DNA of 64,000 bases, from assembly GCA_964652205.1 (NCBI GenBank), contig CAZZAO010000003.1, positions 1 to 64,000 of the forward strand. The letters run 5' to 3'. The position numbers were made by a program, and so were the translations under genes. The notes beneath the pieces were generated by a model that was not told the origin of the DNA, made no database searches, and saw only the letters and a list, made by a program, of their open reading frames with translations. Shown here in pieces: positions 7,485 through 15,846 of the stretch (positions are counted from its first letter, which is position 1; the number at the start of each line of letters is the position of its first letter). Source of the DNA: ZC4RG36 sp964652205 (GTDB lineage Bacteria; Chloroflexota; Anaerolineae; Aggregatilineales; Phototrophicaceae).

Positions 7485-8555
7485 TCAGGCCTCGGCCTGA
7501 AACGGCGCTTCCGGCCCGGTCAGCGCCCCGGTGATTCCGGCGTAAATCCGCGCGACGGTGTCGAATGCTTCCTTCGGCTCCCAGGTCATGTCAGGATAGC
7601 GCGTGCCGTGGCGGTCTGCGTAGGTCTTGACCAGACTGTAGCTCGCCATATCGAGGTCGAGATCAGGCTCGTCGCTGGTCGGGTAGCCCGTATTGACGAA
7701 GGTGAAAACGAACGCGCCCTCGACATCTTCGTGCTGGAAGATGCCGAGCAGGTCGCGGAGATAGCCCGCCTGTTCCCATTCGTCGCGGGTGAACTCGTCC
7801 ACCAGCATCGGCGGGTCGGTCGCCCAGTTGACAATCGCCCAGCCAACGCCGCCTTTATCCTTCGCGCCGGTGTAGGTACAGGAGCCAAACTCGGTGATGA
7901 AGACCGGCTTGCCGTGCCTGAAGAAGTCGCGGAGCTGGGCTACATAGTTATTTTCGTTGCTGGCGTCGCGGTAGTGATCGACGCTGACGAAATCGAACGG
8001 CGTCCAATCGACCTTTTCCCACGAGCCAGCCGCATAAGTCACCGGCCCATGGAAGTGTTCGCGGACGACGGCGACCGCTTTCGCCAGCAGGCGGTTGAGC
8101 CGCCGACCGTACAGCCCTTGCAGCAGCGTGAACTTGACCATGCCGACCGGCTTCATCAGGCTGCTGAGGCGCTCCATCGACGGTCGATTGTCGATGATGC
8201 CGCGCATGAACAGGGTTAGCTCGGTGCCGACGACAAAGACGATATGCGGCGACTGCTGGCGCAGCGTCTCGGCGGCTCTGGCGCACTCCGCCAGATAGGG
8301 CAGCAGCTCGGCTTCGGTCGCGTCGGCGTCGTTCGGCGACAGCCAGACTTCCATTCCCTGTTTGAGCGCCTGCTCGGATGCCAGCCTCAGCCGCTCGACG
8401 TCGAAGCCGGAGATGCGGACGGCGTTGCAGTGCAAGTCGCGGGCAATGATCTCCATCTCCCCGGCGACGACTTCGGGCGGCAGTATCGGGCGCGACGAGC
8501 GTTCCGGCCTCGTATCAATCCCGACATCGTAATTGACCCCTTTGAGTCTCATCAT
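7485..8555 (-). CDS. TIM-barrel glycosidase-like protein
   Basis: 356 aa. It belongs to a conserved family that databases have sometimes labelled abortive infection protein, but the sequence reads as a GH-type TIM barrel. It opens KGVNYDVG, then LHCNAVRISG, then MEVWLSPNDAD. A strand ends in a Glu after VFVVGTE (E112, acid/base position), then VDHYRD, then KPVFITEFGS (E222, nucleophile position) and CTYTGAKDKGG. The paired Glu residues at strands 4 and 7 are the clan GH-A pattern. No signal peptide, so cytoplasmic. Two adjacent ATGs (8555 and 8552) follow GCGAGGGG. Substrate unknown. A minus-strand terminator separates it from the FmdB-like gene. Confidence 0.65.
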   Translation of the reverse strand: MMRLKGVNYDVGIDTRPERSSRPILPPEVVAGEMEIIARDLHCNAVRISGFDVERLRLASEQALKQGMEVWLSPNDADATEAELLPYLAECARAAETLRQQSPHIVFVVGTELTLFMRGIIDNRPSMERLSSLMKPVGMVKFTLLQGLYGRRLNRLLAKAVAVVREHFHGPVTYAAGSWEKVDWTPFDFVSVDHYRDASNENNYVAQLRDFFRHGKPVFITEFGSCTYTGAKDKGGVGWAIVNWATDPPMLVDEFTRDEWEQAGYLRDLLGIFQHEDVEGAFVFTFVNTGYPTSDEPDLDLDMASYSLVKTYADRHGTRYPDMTWEPKEAFDTVARIYAGITGALTGPEAPFQAEA

Positions 8556-8625
8556 GCACCCCTCGCATTCATCTTCACCTGCCGGCGGCGACTCCCCGCG
8601 AAATAAGGTTTCGCGGGAAGGGGAA

Positions 8626-8654
8626 ATAAAAACGTCCCGCTGGCACGGGACGTT
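8626..8654 (-). terminator. Intrinsic terminator after the FmdB-like gene
   Basis: Stem AACGTCCCG (8631-8639) with CGGGACGTT (8646-8654), loop CTGGCA. On the minus strand it is followed by TTTTTATTT. The stem is almost the same as in the terminator at 7437-7470. A second hairpin (CCCGCGAAA with TTTCGCGGG, 8595-8617) lies just downstream, in the leader of the next gene. Confidence 0.85.
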
Positions 8655-8678
8655 GGTTTCGACCGGGATGGCACGCCA

Positions 8679-9083
8679 CTAATCAGCCGCCGCGCTGGCC
8701 TGGGGTTTCGCAGCAGCGGGCCTCTCGGTCGCCGTTTTGCTCTCGACCTTGCTGGCTTTCTCCGTCTTTTCAGCCTGTCTGTCCGCCGAGGGGGCGCTCT
8801 CAGCCTTCTCGCTCTTGTGCTCGGCGCTGTGTGTCTCGGCGCTGTGCGCCTCAGCGTTATGCGCCTCAGCATTATGCGAGGCGGTGTTGTTGACACTGCT
8901 GCGCGACGCGCTCTTGCTGTCATTGACGTAGAAGCCAGACCCCTTGAAGATCACTCCGGCAGCCTGAACAACGCGGATGACGTGCTGGCCCGTCACCGGA
9001 TCAACCTTGAGCGCATCATCAGAAAACTTCTGCCGATAGTCGAACGTCGTCCCATCGTCACGACGATAAATATAGACCGGCAT
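8679..9083 (-). CDS. FmdB-family-like protein lacking zinc-ribbon cysteines
   Basis: 134 aa. Residues 1-55 follow the FmdB zinc-ribbon template closely: MPVYIYRRDDGTTFDYRQKF, then AGVIFKGSGFYVND. However, all four Zn-binding cysteines are replaced (RRDDG where RCxxCG is expected; VDPVTGQ where CPxCGG is expected). There is not one Cys in the protein. Residues about 60-134 are a low-complexity tail of AEAH/AETH-type repeats and charged Ala/Lys/Glu/Ser stretches, probably disordered. FmdB proteins are small putative regulators, and this one cannot bind Zn in the usual way. It is followed by its own terminator. Confidence 0.75.
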   Translation of the reverse strand: MPVYIYRRDDGTTFDYRQKFSDDALKVDPVTGQHVIRVVQAAGVIFKGSGFYVNDSKSASRSSVNNTASHNAEAHNAEAHSAETHSAEHKSEKAESAPSADRQAEKTEKASKVESKTATERPAAAKPQASAAAD

Positions 9084-9409
9084 GACACCTCACCTCAGCC
9101 CTGGAAACAGGTCAAAATACGTCAGGAATACAACTTATGTTAGCGCAGTTTCGCCTGAATGAGTAGATAGGGTTCTCGTTTCTGATAAAACTCTTACCGT
9201 AACACATTGCCAACCGGCGGCGGGTTTGCTAGCATCGGGCCGAATCTCACCTGCCGCTTTTATTGCAAACGGTGTTAAAATGAGGGTGTCGTCGAAAGGT
9301 AGATCGCCGGTTGCAAAGACAGGTTGCGGGCAGATGCCCACCCTGAACCCGACCAGAGGATGCCCGACCTCACTTCCGCTTAATGACCGCAAATGGATAG
9401 GCGTTCATC
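9084..9409. other. Intergenic region upstream of rpiB
   Basis: The 326 bases between the divergent FmdB-like and rpiB genes hold no convincing gene on either strand. An AT-rich patch (GTTAAAATG, about 9274-9282) could be part of a promoter, but no well-spaced -35/-10 pair was found. Confidence 0.4.
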
Positions 9410-9871
9410 ATGAAACTTGCTCTGGCTGCTGACCATGCTGGCTACTCGCTCAAGCAGCATCTCGTCGAGTATTTGCGTCAAGAAGGTCATCAAGTCCTCG
9501 ACCTCGGCGTTAATACCGACGCCGTCCCCTCTGACTATCCCGATTCTGCCGAGGCGATTGACCGCGCCGTCCTCGATGGCCGGGCCGAGCGCGGCATCCT
9601 GATCTGCGGCAGCGGTGTCGGCGCGTGCATCGCCGCCAACAAAATCCCCGGCATCTATGCCGCCATCACCCATGACCATTACAGCGCGCATCAGGGCGTT
9701 GAGCACGACCGCATGAATATCATGTGTCTGGGATCGCGCGTCATCGGCCCTTCGCTGGCCGAAGAACTGGCCGATGCCTTCATCGCCGCGCAGCCCAGTC
9801 AGGAAGAACGACATATCCGCCGCTTCGGCAAGATTCAGGCGATAGAACGTAAAGAATCGGGCAGTTCGTAG
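9410..9871 (+). CDS. rpiB: Ribose-5-phosphate isomerase B
   Basis: 153 aa, typical RpiB/LacAB length. It interconverts ribose 5-phosphate and ribulose 5-phosphate in the non-oxidative pentose phosphate pathway; cytoplasmic. Motifs seen are AADHAGY at the start, the active-site loop ICGSGVGACIAANK with the catalytic Cys (C66), and EHDRMNIMCLGSR with the phosphate-binding His/Arg region. It lies 124 bases before the tal-pgi fusion on the same strand, which fits a pentose-phosphate gene cluster. Confidence 0.93.
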   Translation: MKLALAADHAGYSLKQHLVEYLRQEGHQVLDLGVNTDAVPSDYPDSAEAIDRAVLDGRAERGILICGSGVGACIAANKIPGIYAAITHDHYSAHQGVEHDRMNIMCLGSRVIGPSLAEELADAFIAAQPSQEERHIRRFGKIQAIERKESGSS

Positions 9872-9917
9872 CGTCTATATCCTGTAAAGCACGCATCCTC
9901 GCCATCAGCCTCTCTTC

Positions 9918-9938
9918 CCGAGAATGGCGCATTCTCGG
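9918..9938. other. Hairpin in the rpiB to tal-pgi spacer
   Basis: CCGAGAAT pairs with ATTCTCGG across GGCGC, with further CTCT/AGAG pairing outside. No T run follows, so read-through into tal-pgi is likely. It may set relative expression or stability. Confidence 0.5.
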
Positions 9939-9995
9939 AGAGACAGGCCGGGGACGAGGGTTCAGGCATGACCTTATGATGAAGGAGCTTCGCAC

Positions 9996-12863
9996 ATGAC
10001 AGGCAATCCCCCGGTCGACGTTCAGGCGCTCGGCCAAAGTATCTGGCTCGACAATATGAGCCGTCATCTCATCACCAGCGGCGAACTGCAACGCCTGATC
10101 GACGAGGATGGCGTCCTGGGCGTCACGTCCAACCCGACCATTTTCCAGAAGGCGATTGGCGGCTCGTCGGACTACGACGAAGCAATGGCGAAGCTGCTCA
10201 AGCTGGACTCCTACGAGATTTTCGAGGCGCTGGAAGTCGAGGATATCCGTAACGCGCTCGACCTGTTCCGTCCGACCTACGACCGCACCAATGGCGGCGA
10301 CGGCTACGTGAGCCTCGAAGTTTCGCCGCTGATCGCCAACGACACTCAGACCACCACAGCGGAAGCCATCCGCCTGTTCAAGCTGGTTGACCGTCCCAAC
10401 CTGATGGTCAAGATTCCATCGACCCAGGCCGGTATCCCGTCCATTGAGGAAGCGACTGCCGCCGGTGTCAACGTCAATATCACGCTGATTTTCGGCATCG
10501 CCAATTATGAGCAGGTGATGGAAGCTTTTATCCGCGGGCTGGAGCGGCGAGTCGCTGCCGGTCAGGACATCACGCGGATTCATTCGGTCGCCAGCTTCTT
10601 CCTCAGCCGCATCGACACAGCCGTTGACCGCATCCTCGACAGCAACATTCGTGCCGCGCAGGGCCGCGACCTGGCCCGCGTCACGCTCAACAACCGGCTC
10701 AAGGGGAAGGCCGCCATCGCCAACGCCAAAGTCGCCTACAAGCACTTCCTCAAGGTCTTTTACGGCGAGCGCTTCGCCGCGTTGAAGGCGAAGGGCGGTC
10801 ACGTCCAGCGCGTCCTCTGGGCTTCGACCAGCACCAAGAACCCGACCTACCCCGACACGATGTACATCGACTCGCTGATCGGCAAGGATACCGTCAACAC
10901 CGTCCCGCCGGCCACGCTCAAGGACTTCAAGGATCACGGCACCGTCGCCGACACGCTCACTCAGGGCATGGATGAAGCCGCGCAGACGCTCGACATGCTG
11001 GCTGAAGCGGGCGTGAGTCTGGATCAGGTGACGATGCAGCTTCAGTCGGACGCCGTCGAAGCCTTCTCCGAGTCGTATCACAGCCTGCTCGCGCACGTCG
11101 ATGCCAAGCGTGACGTGCTGCAAACCGGCATCTCCAAACAGCAGGACGCAGCCCTCGGCGTCTATCAGGACAGCGTCGATCAGACGCTCAAAAGCCTCGA
11201 CACGGCCCAGGCCAACGAGCGTATCTGGCAGCATGACGGCTCGCTCTGGAAAGATAACCCGCAGGTCATCGCTAAGATCAACGACCGGCTCGGCTGGCTG
11301 GATACGCTCAAGACCATCGATCTGGCGCGGCTGAAGAAAATTCAGTCGGAAGCGAAAGCAGCGGGACTCGGCCACGTCGTCCTGCTCGGCATGGGGGGCA
11401 GCAGCCTCGCGCCGGAAGTGCTGTTCGAGACCTTCGGCGCGCAGGCCGGTTTCCCGCGCCTGCTGATGCTCGACAGCACTGATCCGCAGTCCATCAAGGC
11501 GATTGAGGACGCTATCAACCTCGACAGGACGTGGTTCATCGTCTCCAGCAAGTCCGGCGGGACGATTGAAACCCTGTCGTTCTTCCAGTATTTCTACGAA
11601 AAGGCCAGCCACGACGGCTCGAAGTTCATCGCCATCACCGATCCCGGAACCAGCCTCGAAACGCTAGCGAGGGACAAGGGTTTCCGCGACACCTTCAGCA
11701 ACCCGCCGGACATCGGCGGTCGTTACAGCGCGCTGAGTTACTTCGGGATGCTTCCGGCAGCGCTGATTGGCCTCGACCTCGACGCTATCTGGGCGAACGA
11801 GGAACGGATGATGAAGGCCAACGGGCCGAAGATTGACGTCAGCGATCACCCCGGCCTGTGGCTCGGCGCGATCATGGGGACGCTCGGCTTGCAGGGCCGC
11901 GACAAGGTGACGATTATCACCAGCCCTTCGATTGCCGCCTTCGGCAACTGGGTCGAGCAGTTGATCGCCGAAAGCACCGGAAAGGAAGGCCGGGGCCTGC
12001 TGCCGGTCGTCGGCGCGAGCGTGGGCAAGCCGCACGATTTCTCATCTGACCGGTTGTTCATCTACCTCAAAGTCGAAGGCGATGATAACGAGGAAACCGA
12101 CGCCGGAATCCGCGCGCTGCGCGAGGCAGGCCATCCGCGCGTGACGCTGCGCCTGCCAGACAAGCACGCGCTGTTCGGCGAGTTTTTCCGCTGGGAATAT
12201 GCGGTCGCGGTCGTCGGCAAAGTCCTTGCCATACCCACGTTCGACGAGCCGAACGTGACCGAAAGCAAGCAGAACACCGCCCGACTGCTCGACTACTATA
12301 AGGAACACGGCGCGCTGCCCGCCACCGAACCGGTGCTGGTCGAGGACAATGTCTCGCTCTACGCCGACGAGAAGATGATCAAGATCATCTATGAGCTGTG
12401 TACTCAGCATAACTACACCAACAACACCCTGACGGGGATGCTGGCCGCGCCGATCAACGCGACCGCTGCCGGTGACTACTTCGCCCTGATGGCCTATACG
12501 CCGATGACTGCCGAAACCACCGAGCAGTTTCGCGCCGTCGCCCGCCGCCTGCGCCACGTCACCCGCCGCGCGGTGACGCTCGGCTTCGGGCCGCGCTTCC
12601 TGCACAGCACCGGCCAATTCCACAAGGGGGGGCCGAACAGCGGCGTCTTCATCCAGATCACGACCGACAAGCCTTTCGATCTGGCAATCCCCGGCGCGCC
12701 ATACAGCTTCGCCACGCTTCAGGCGGCGCAGGCGGCAGGCGACCTCGAAGCGCTGATCGGCAAGAATCGGCGCGTGCTGCGCCTGCACATCAGCGGCGAT
12801 CTCAAGGCGGGGCTTGATAAGCTGGTGGCGGCCATCGATGCGGCAGGTGAGCGCCGTCAGTAA
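9996..12863 (+). CDS. Bifunctional transaldolase / glucose-6-phosphate isomerase
   Basis: 955 aa fusion. Residues about 1-370 are a transaldolase (QSIWLDNMSRHLI, then GVTSNPTIFQKAI; the Schiff-base Lys lies in LMVKIPSTQAG). Residues about 400-950 are a phosphoglucose isomerase with GMGGSSLAPEVL, SKSGGTIET and a C-terminal sugar-isomerase half. It joins the pentose phosphate pathway (sedoheptulose 7-phosphate plus glyceraldehyde 3-phosphate to erythrose 4-phosphate plus fructose 6-phosphate) to glycolysis (fructose 6-phosphate to glucose 6-phosphate). Cytoplasmic. GGAG precedes the ATG. Such fusions are known in Chloroflexota, cyanobacteria and actinobacteria. A strong terminator follows at 12905-12941. 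Confidence 0.95.
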   Translation: MTGNPPVDVQALGQSIWLDNMSRHLITSGELQRLIDEDGVLGVTSNPTIFQKAIGGSSDYDEAMAKLLKLDSYEIFEALEVEDIRNALDLFRPTYDRTNGGDGYVSLEVSPLIANDTQTTTAEAIRLFKLVDRPNLMVKIPSTQAGIPSIEEATAAGVNVNITLIFGIANYEQVMEAFIRGLERRVAAGQDITRIHSVASFFLSRIDTAVDRILDSNIRAAQGRDLARVTLNNRLKGKAAIANAKVAYKHFLKVFYGERFAALKAKGGHVQRVLWASTSTKNPTYPDTMYIDSLIGKDTVNTVPPATLKDFKDHGTVADTLTQGMDEAAQTLDMLAEAGVSLDQVTMQLQSDAVEAFSESYHSLLAHVDAKRDVLQTGISKQQDAALGVYQDSVDQTLKSLDTAQANERIWQHDGSLWKDNPQVIAKINDRLGWLDTLKTIDLARLKKIQSEAKAAGLGHVVLLGMGGSSLAPEVLFETFGAQAGFPRLLMLDSTDPQSIKAIEDAINLDRTWFIVSSKSGGTIETLSFFQYFYEKASHDGSKFIAITDPGTSLETLARDKGFRDTFSNPPDIGGRYSALSYFGMLPAALIGLDLDAIWANEERMMKANGPKIDVSDHPGLWLGAIMGTLGLQGRDKVTIITSPSIAAFGNWVEQLIAESTGKEGRGLLPVVGASVGKPHDFSSDRLFIYLKVEGDDNEETDAGIRALREAGHPRVTLRLPDKHALFGEFFRWEYAVAVVGKVLAIPTFDEPNVTESKQNTARLLDYYKEHGALPATEPVLVEDNVSLYADEKMIKIIYELCTQHNYTNNTLTGMLAAPINATAAGDYFALMAYTPMTAETTEQFRAVARRLRHVTRRAVTLGFGPRFLHSTGQFHKGGPNSGVFIQITTDKPFDLAIPGAPYSFATLQAAQAAGDLEALIGKNRRVLRLHISGDLKAGLDKLVAAIDAAGERRQ

Positions 12864-12869
12864 GTTCTT

Positions 12870-12902
12870 CCCTCACCCCCGATCCCGGTGGGAACGGGGA
12901 GC
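12870..12902. repeat. Interspersed CCTCACCCC-type repeat
   Basis: CCCTCACCCCCGATCCCGGT followed by GGGAACGGGGAG, a degenerate copy of the repeat also seen near 1, 47958, 51763, 56528 and 62416. It lies just past the tal-pgi stop. Confidence 0.45.
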
Positions 12903-12904
12903 AA

Positions 12905-12941
12905 AGCAAGACGACCGGCGCAGCCACGCCGGTCGTTTTGC
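12905..12941 (+). terminator. Intrinsic terminator of tal-pgi
   Basis: Stem ACGACCGGCG (12911-12920) with CGCCGGTCGT (12927-12936), loop CAGCCA, followed by TTTT and preceded by an A-rich arm. Confidence 0.9.
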
Positions 12942-13037
12942 TGCTTCAACGAGGCGGTCGTCTTTACGAAATTTGAAGGATTGTCGTTTATTTACAGATT
13001 TACGACAGTCTGTTTCGCTGTATTAAATAAATCCGGC

Positions 13038-13043
13038 TACAAT
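13038..13043 (+). promoter_or_regulatory. Candidate -10 box for coaE
   Basis: GGCTACAATAG lies 55 bases upstream of the GTG start, within an AT-rich stretch after the tal-pgi terminator. No convincing -35 box at 17 bases. Confidence 0.35.
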
Positions 13044-13097
13044 AGAGTCATTATTTCAAGATCGCAGCAATACCGTTATGGGGTCGGAGGTCAGGCC

Positions 13098-14288
13098 GTG
13101 AGTCGTTGGCCCAACAAGTACGTGATTGGCCTCACGGGAAATATTGCCGTCGGCAAAAGCGTCGTGCGCCAGATGCTCCAGCACCTCGGCGCGTACACTA
13201 TCGACGCCGACAACCTTTCGCATCACGTCATGCAGCCGGGAGCGCCCGCCTACAAGCCCATCGTCGAGCAGTTCGGCAAGTTCGTGCTCGACGCCGATAA
13301 ACAGATCGACCGCTCGCGCCTCGGCCATATCGTCTTTAATTACCCTGACGCGCTGACAAAACTCGAGTCCATCACCCATCCGATGGTCGTACAGGCGATT
13401 TTCGCGCTGATTAACCGCGCCAAACAGCGGGTGATCGTCATCGAGGCGATCAAGCTGCTCGAAACCGACCTGGCTGCCGCCTGTGACGCCATCTGGGTGG
13501 TCGATGCGTCGGCCCAGGTGCAGCTTCGTCGGCTTCAGGAACGCCGCAAATTGAGCGAAGAAGAGGCAGTCAAGCGCGTCTATATGCAGCCGCCGCAGGC
13601 CGACAAAATCGCCCGCGCGACTCGCGTCATTCGTAACGACGGCAGCGTTGAGGACACCTGGAAACAGGTTCAGGCGGGCTGGAACGATGTCCGCAAAGTC
13701 ATGCACGGCACGACCGCGCTGGAAATTCCGCCGACGGTGCGGACACAGCCCGTCGCGCCTGTCACGCAGGCCCCGCCCAATGTCCCGGCCCGCGCTTTCA
13801 ACGTCACTATTCGCCGGGGAATGCCCGGTAACGCCGAAGCGATTGCCGGTTTCATCACCCGAGTCAGCGGCCATGCCATCGACCGGATGGACATCATGCT
13901 CGCCTTCGGCCAGAAAAGCTATTTGCTCGCGCTGACGCCCGATGATCGGCTGGTGGCCGTGCTTGGCTGGCAGGTCGAGAACTTGATTACCCGCGCCGAC
14001 GAATTCTACATCGAGTCCAATGTGCCGAAAGAATCGGTCATCAGCGCGCTGATCAGCGCGATTGAGGAAGCCTCGCACGAACTGCAAAGCGAGGTCGGCT
14101 TCATCCTGCTCCCGGCGGAAGCGACGTCCGATACCGTCCAGTCGTTCGCCCGGACGGGCTACGAGGCGACGACGATGGAGCAGATTCGCGTTCCGGCATG
14201 GCGTGAAGCCGTCCGCGACTCGGTCGAAACCAATCCGCGCATCCTGTCGAAGAAATTGCGCGCTGACCGTGTGATGAAACCGATCTAG
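13098..14288 (+). CDS. coaE: Dephospho-CoA kinase fused to an acetyltransferase-like domain
   Basis: 396 aa from the GTG at 13098, fixed by a perfect GGAGG 7 bases upstream; a longer frame from 12888 crosses a terminator and is rejected. Residues about 8-200 are dephospho-CoA kinase, the last step of CoA synthesis: P-loop GLTGNIAVGKS (11-21), DADNLSH, and the LQERRKLSEEEAVKR lid region. Residues about 200-230 are a Pro-rich linker. Residues about 233-396 (FNVTIRRGMPGNAEAIAGFI, then LVAVLGWQVENLITRADEFY) look like a GNAT fold, though the acetyl-CoA loop is not clear. A normal CoaE is about 200 aa, so this is a doubled protein. A two-helix membrane protein gene follows after 46 bases. Confidence 0.88.
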   Translation: MSRWPNKYVIGLTGNIAVGKSVVRQMLQHLGAYTIDADNLSHHVMQPGAPAYKPIVEQFGKFVLDADKQIDRSRLGHIVFNYPDALTKLESITHPMVVQAIFALINRAKQRVIVIEAIKLLETDLAAACDAIWVVDASAQVQLRRLQERRKLSEEEAVKRVYMQPPQADKIARATRVIRNDGSVEDTWKQVQAGWNDVRKVMHGTTALEIPPTVRTQPVAPVTQAPPNVPARAFNVTIRRGMPGNAEAIAGFITRVSGHAIDRMDIMLAFGQKSYLLALTPDDRLVAVLGWQVENLITRADEFYIESNVPKESVISALISAIEEASHELQSEVGFILLPAEATSDTVQSFARTGYEATTMEQIRVPAWREAVRDSVETNPRILSKKLRADRVMKPI

Positions 14289-14334
14289 CTGGTACAATCG
14301 TGCGGCTGACGACATTTTTTCGTGAGGCAGGTCA

Positions 14335-14655
14335 ATGAACGCCACTACAAGCCGTATCGAACGCATCCCGCCGGTTCGCTGGGCTGTCAACCATCCGCGC
14401 ATCGCCGCGTGGATCGTGCTCTCGGTCGGCATGATTATCCTGCTCGCCATCGAGGCCCGCGAAGTCGGCCTGCTGCCGACGCAATGGCTGGCGCTGTTCA
14501 TCGCCTGCATTCTGGTGGCGGGCGCGTGTGTCTGGATCATCAGCTGGGAAGGCGACGACGAGGAAGAAGACGCCCTCGACGGCGACCCGGCCAAACCGGT
14601 CGCGCCGCCGGTCGAACCCGTCGCCACGATCACCGACGAGAAGCCAACGCCCTGA
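14335..14655 (+). CDS. Small two-helix membrane protein
   Basis: 106 aa, no recognised family. A short basic N-terminus is followed by two predicted membrane helices (about 25-43, AWIVLSVGMIILLAIEA, and about 50-70, WLALFIACILVAGACVWII). The tail is acidic and Pro-rich (EGDDEEEDALDGDP) and probably cytoplasmic. Lies 46 bases after coaE in the same direction and is probably cotranscribed. The transcript ends at the hairpin at 14832-14857. Function unknown. Confidence 0.65.
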   Translation: MNATTSRIERIPPVRWAVNHPRIAAWIVLSVGMIILLAIEAREVGLLPTQWLALFIACILVAGACVWIISWEGDDEEEDALDGDPAKPVAPPVEPVATITDEKPTP

Positions 14656-14831
14656 TTCTCCGCTTTCGACCTTTCAACGAGGCGCGGCGAGTGATTCGCC
14701 CGCGCCTCGTTTGCTTTCCAGAATATCCTACCTGTTCGGTCAGAGCGTACCCGCTGGCCCCCGGCAAACAATCGCCAGCCGCAGCCTCATGAATCCCCGC
14801 GATCAAGACAGTCCCCGGAAGCGCTAAAAGA

Positions 14832-14857
14832 CAAAGCCCGCAGGTTTGCGGGCTTTG
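14832..14857. terminator. Bidirectional intrinsic terminator
   Basis: Stem CAAAGCCCGC with GCGGGCTTTG, loop AGGTTT. A-rich to the left and T-containing on both reading directions (TTTGTCTTTT on the minus strand). It lies between the coaE transcript and the convergent LiaF-like gene. The spacer 14656-14882 holds no other gene. Confidence 0.85.
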
Positions 14858-14882
14858 CTCAAAGACGCTCTGGAAGCAGGCG

Positions 14883-15846
14883 TTAGCGGATGCGGAACTC
14901 GCCCACGCCGCCTTCAAAGCGGATCGTGACCTTGCGGGCCGCGTTCTCATAGCCGATAGTCTGCCAGGTGCCGCTCTGCCCCACGAACGACGCGCCGTTC
15001 CCGGCCACGCGGGCGAAGCTATCTGGCAGGTTGACNNNNNNNNNNCTTCAATTGCAGGGCGGCAACGATGCCAGGCAGTGGCAGGTTGACGCCGCCCATG
15101 CCGACATCAGCCTGCACGCGCACCGGCGCGCCCGACGGAATGCGCACGTCGCACTGGCCGATGCCGCCCTTGATGTGGGCGGTGACTTCCGCGCCGTCGC
15201 CGATGTCGAGGTTGAGCTGGCCGGTGCCGATGTTGGCCTGAAGCTCGACCGACGTCCCCGATGGAATGTGGACGTTGACCTCGCCGACGCCGCCGCTGAT
15301 GTGCGCGGTGTAATGGCGGCTGTTTTCAGGCAGCGTCAGCTCGAGCTGCCCCGTGCCGCCATCAACATCGAGCGCCGCTAACTGGAGTTTACGCAGGTCG
15401 AGCGTCGTCTTGCCGATGCCGCTGTGAACGTCGAGATCGAGCGGAATCCGCGAGGTCAGGCCGACGTTCCAGCGCAGGCGACCCTGCGTGCCGATCCAGC
15501 CGAACAGGTTACGCGCCCAGTCAGCGGCGTCGGCCTGCTGGCTGACGTTGATGACCTTGCGCTCGTCCCCGGTGACGGCGAACTTGATCTGACCAATGTG
15601 GGTAATCTCGGCGTCGATCAGGTTGTCGCCACCGACGGCGCTGTTGACGACCGTCTCGGCCACCGGGATATCGAGGCGGACGCGAGCCGCCGTCGCCGCG
15701 CCGACCGGCTCGGCGAACTGCTCGGTCTTGACCGCTTCAGGGTCATTGACCCCGATATTGCGGACAAAGCCGTTAATCTGGTCGGCCAGCTCATCGAACG
15801 AGAATGACCATTCGGTACGGTAGGTCTTCTGCTTCTCTTCAGCCAT
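14883..15846 (-). CDS. LiaF-like envelope-stress protein, interrupted by an assembly gap
   Basis: Starts at the ATG at 15846 with AAGGG upstream. It runs 267 clear codons to the N run (15036-15045). Beyond the run the minus strand reads VNLPDSFARVAGNGAS, then TIRFEGGVGEFRIR and a stop at 14883, a natural LiaF-type end. That tail is out of frame by one base if the run is counted as 10, so the true gap is probably a multiple of three. N-terminal about 120 residues are soluble (SFSFDELADQINGFVRNIG). The rest is repeated beta-helix-like GGVGEVNVHIPSG / GTGQLNLDIGDG units, as in LiaF/DUF2154 C-terminal domains. No membrane helix, so probably cytoplasmic or peripheral. Confidence 0.75.
15036..15045. 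other. Assembly gap (10 N)
   Basis: A run of exactly ten Ns inside the LiaF-like gene, the usual placeholder for a scaffold gap of unknown size. The reading frame on either side is compatible only if the real length differs from ten (modulo three). Confidence 0.95.

Noticed and set aside
7485..8555. Phage-defence (abortive infection) gene
   Set aside because: Only the database-style family name suggests it; sequence reads as a TIM-barrel hydrolase and no defence genes are nearby.
9780..11612. 610-codon open frame antisense to tal-pgi
   Set aside because: Shadow of the fusion gene, without a start signal or recognisable domain.
13056..14771. 571-codon open frame antisense to coaE
   Set aside because: Antisense shadow; it spans the coaE promoter region and the small membrane gene, which no real gene would share.
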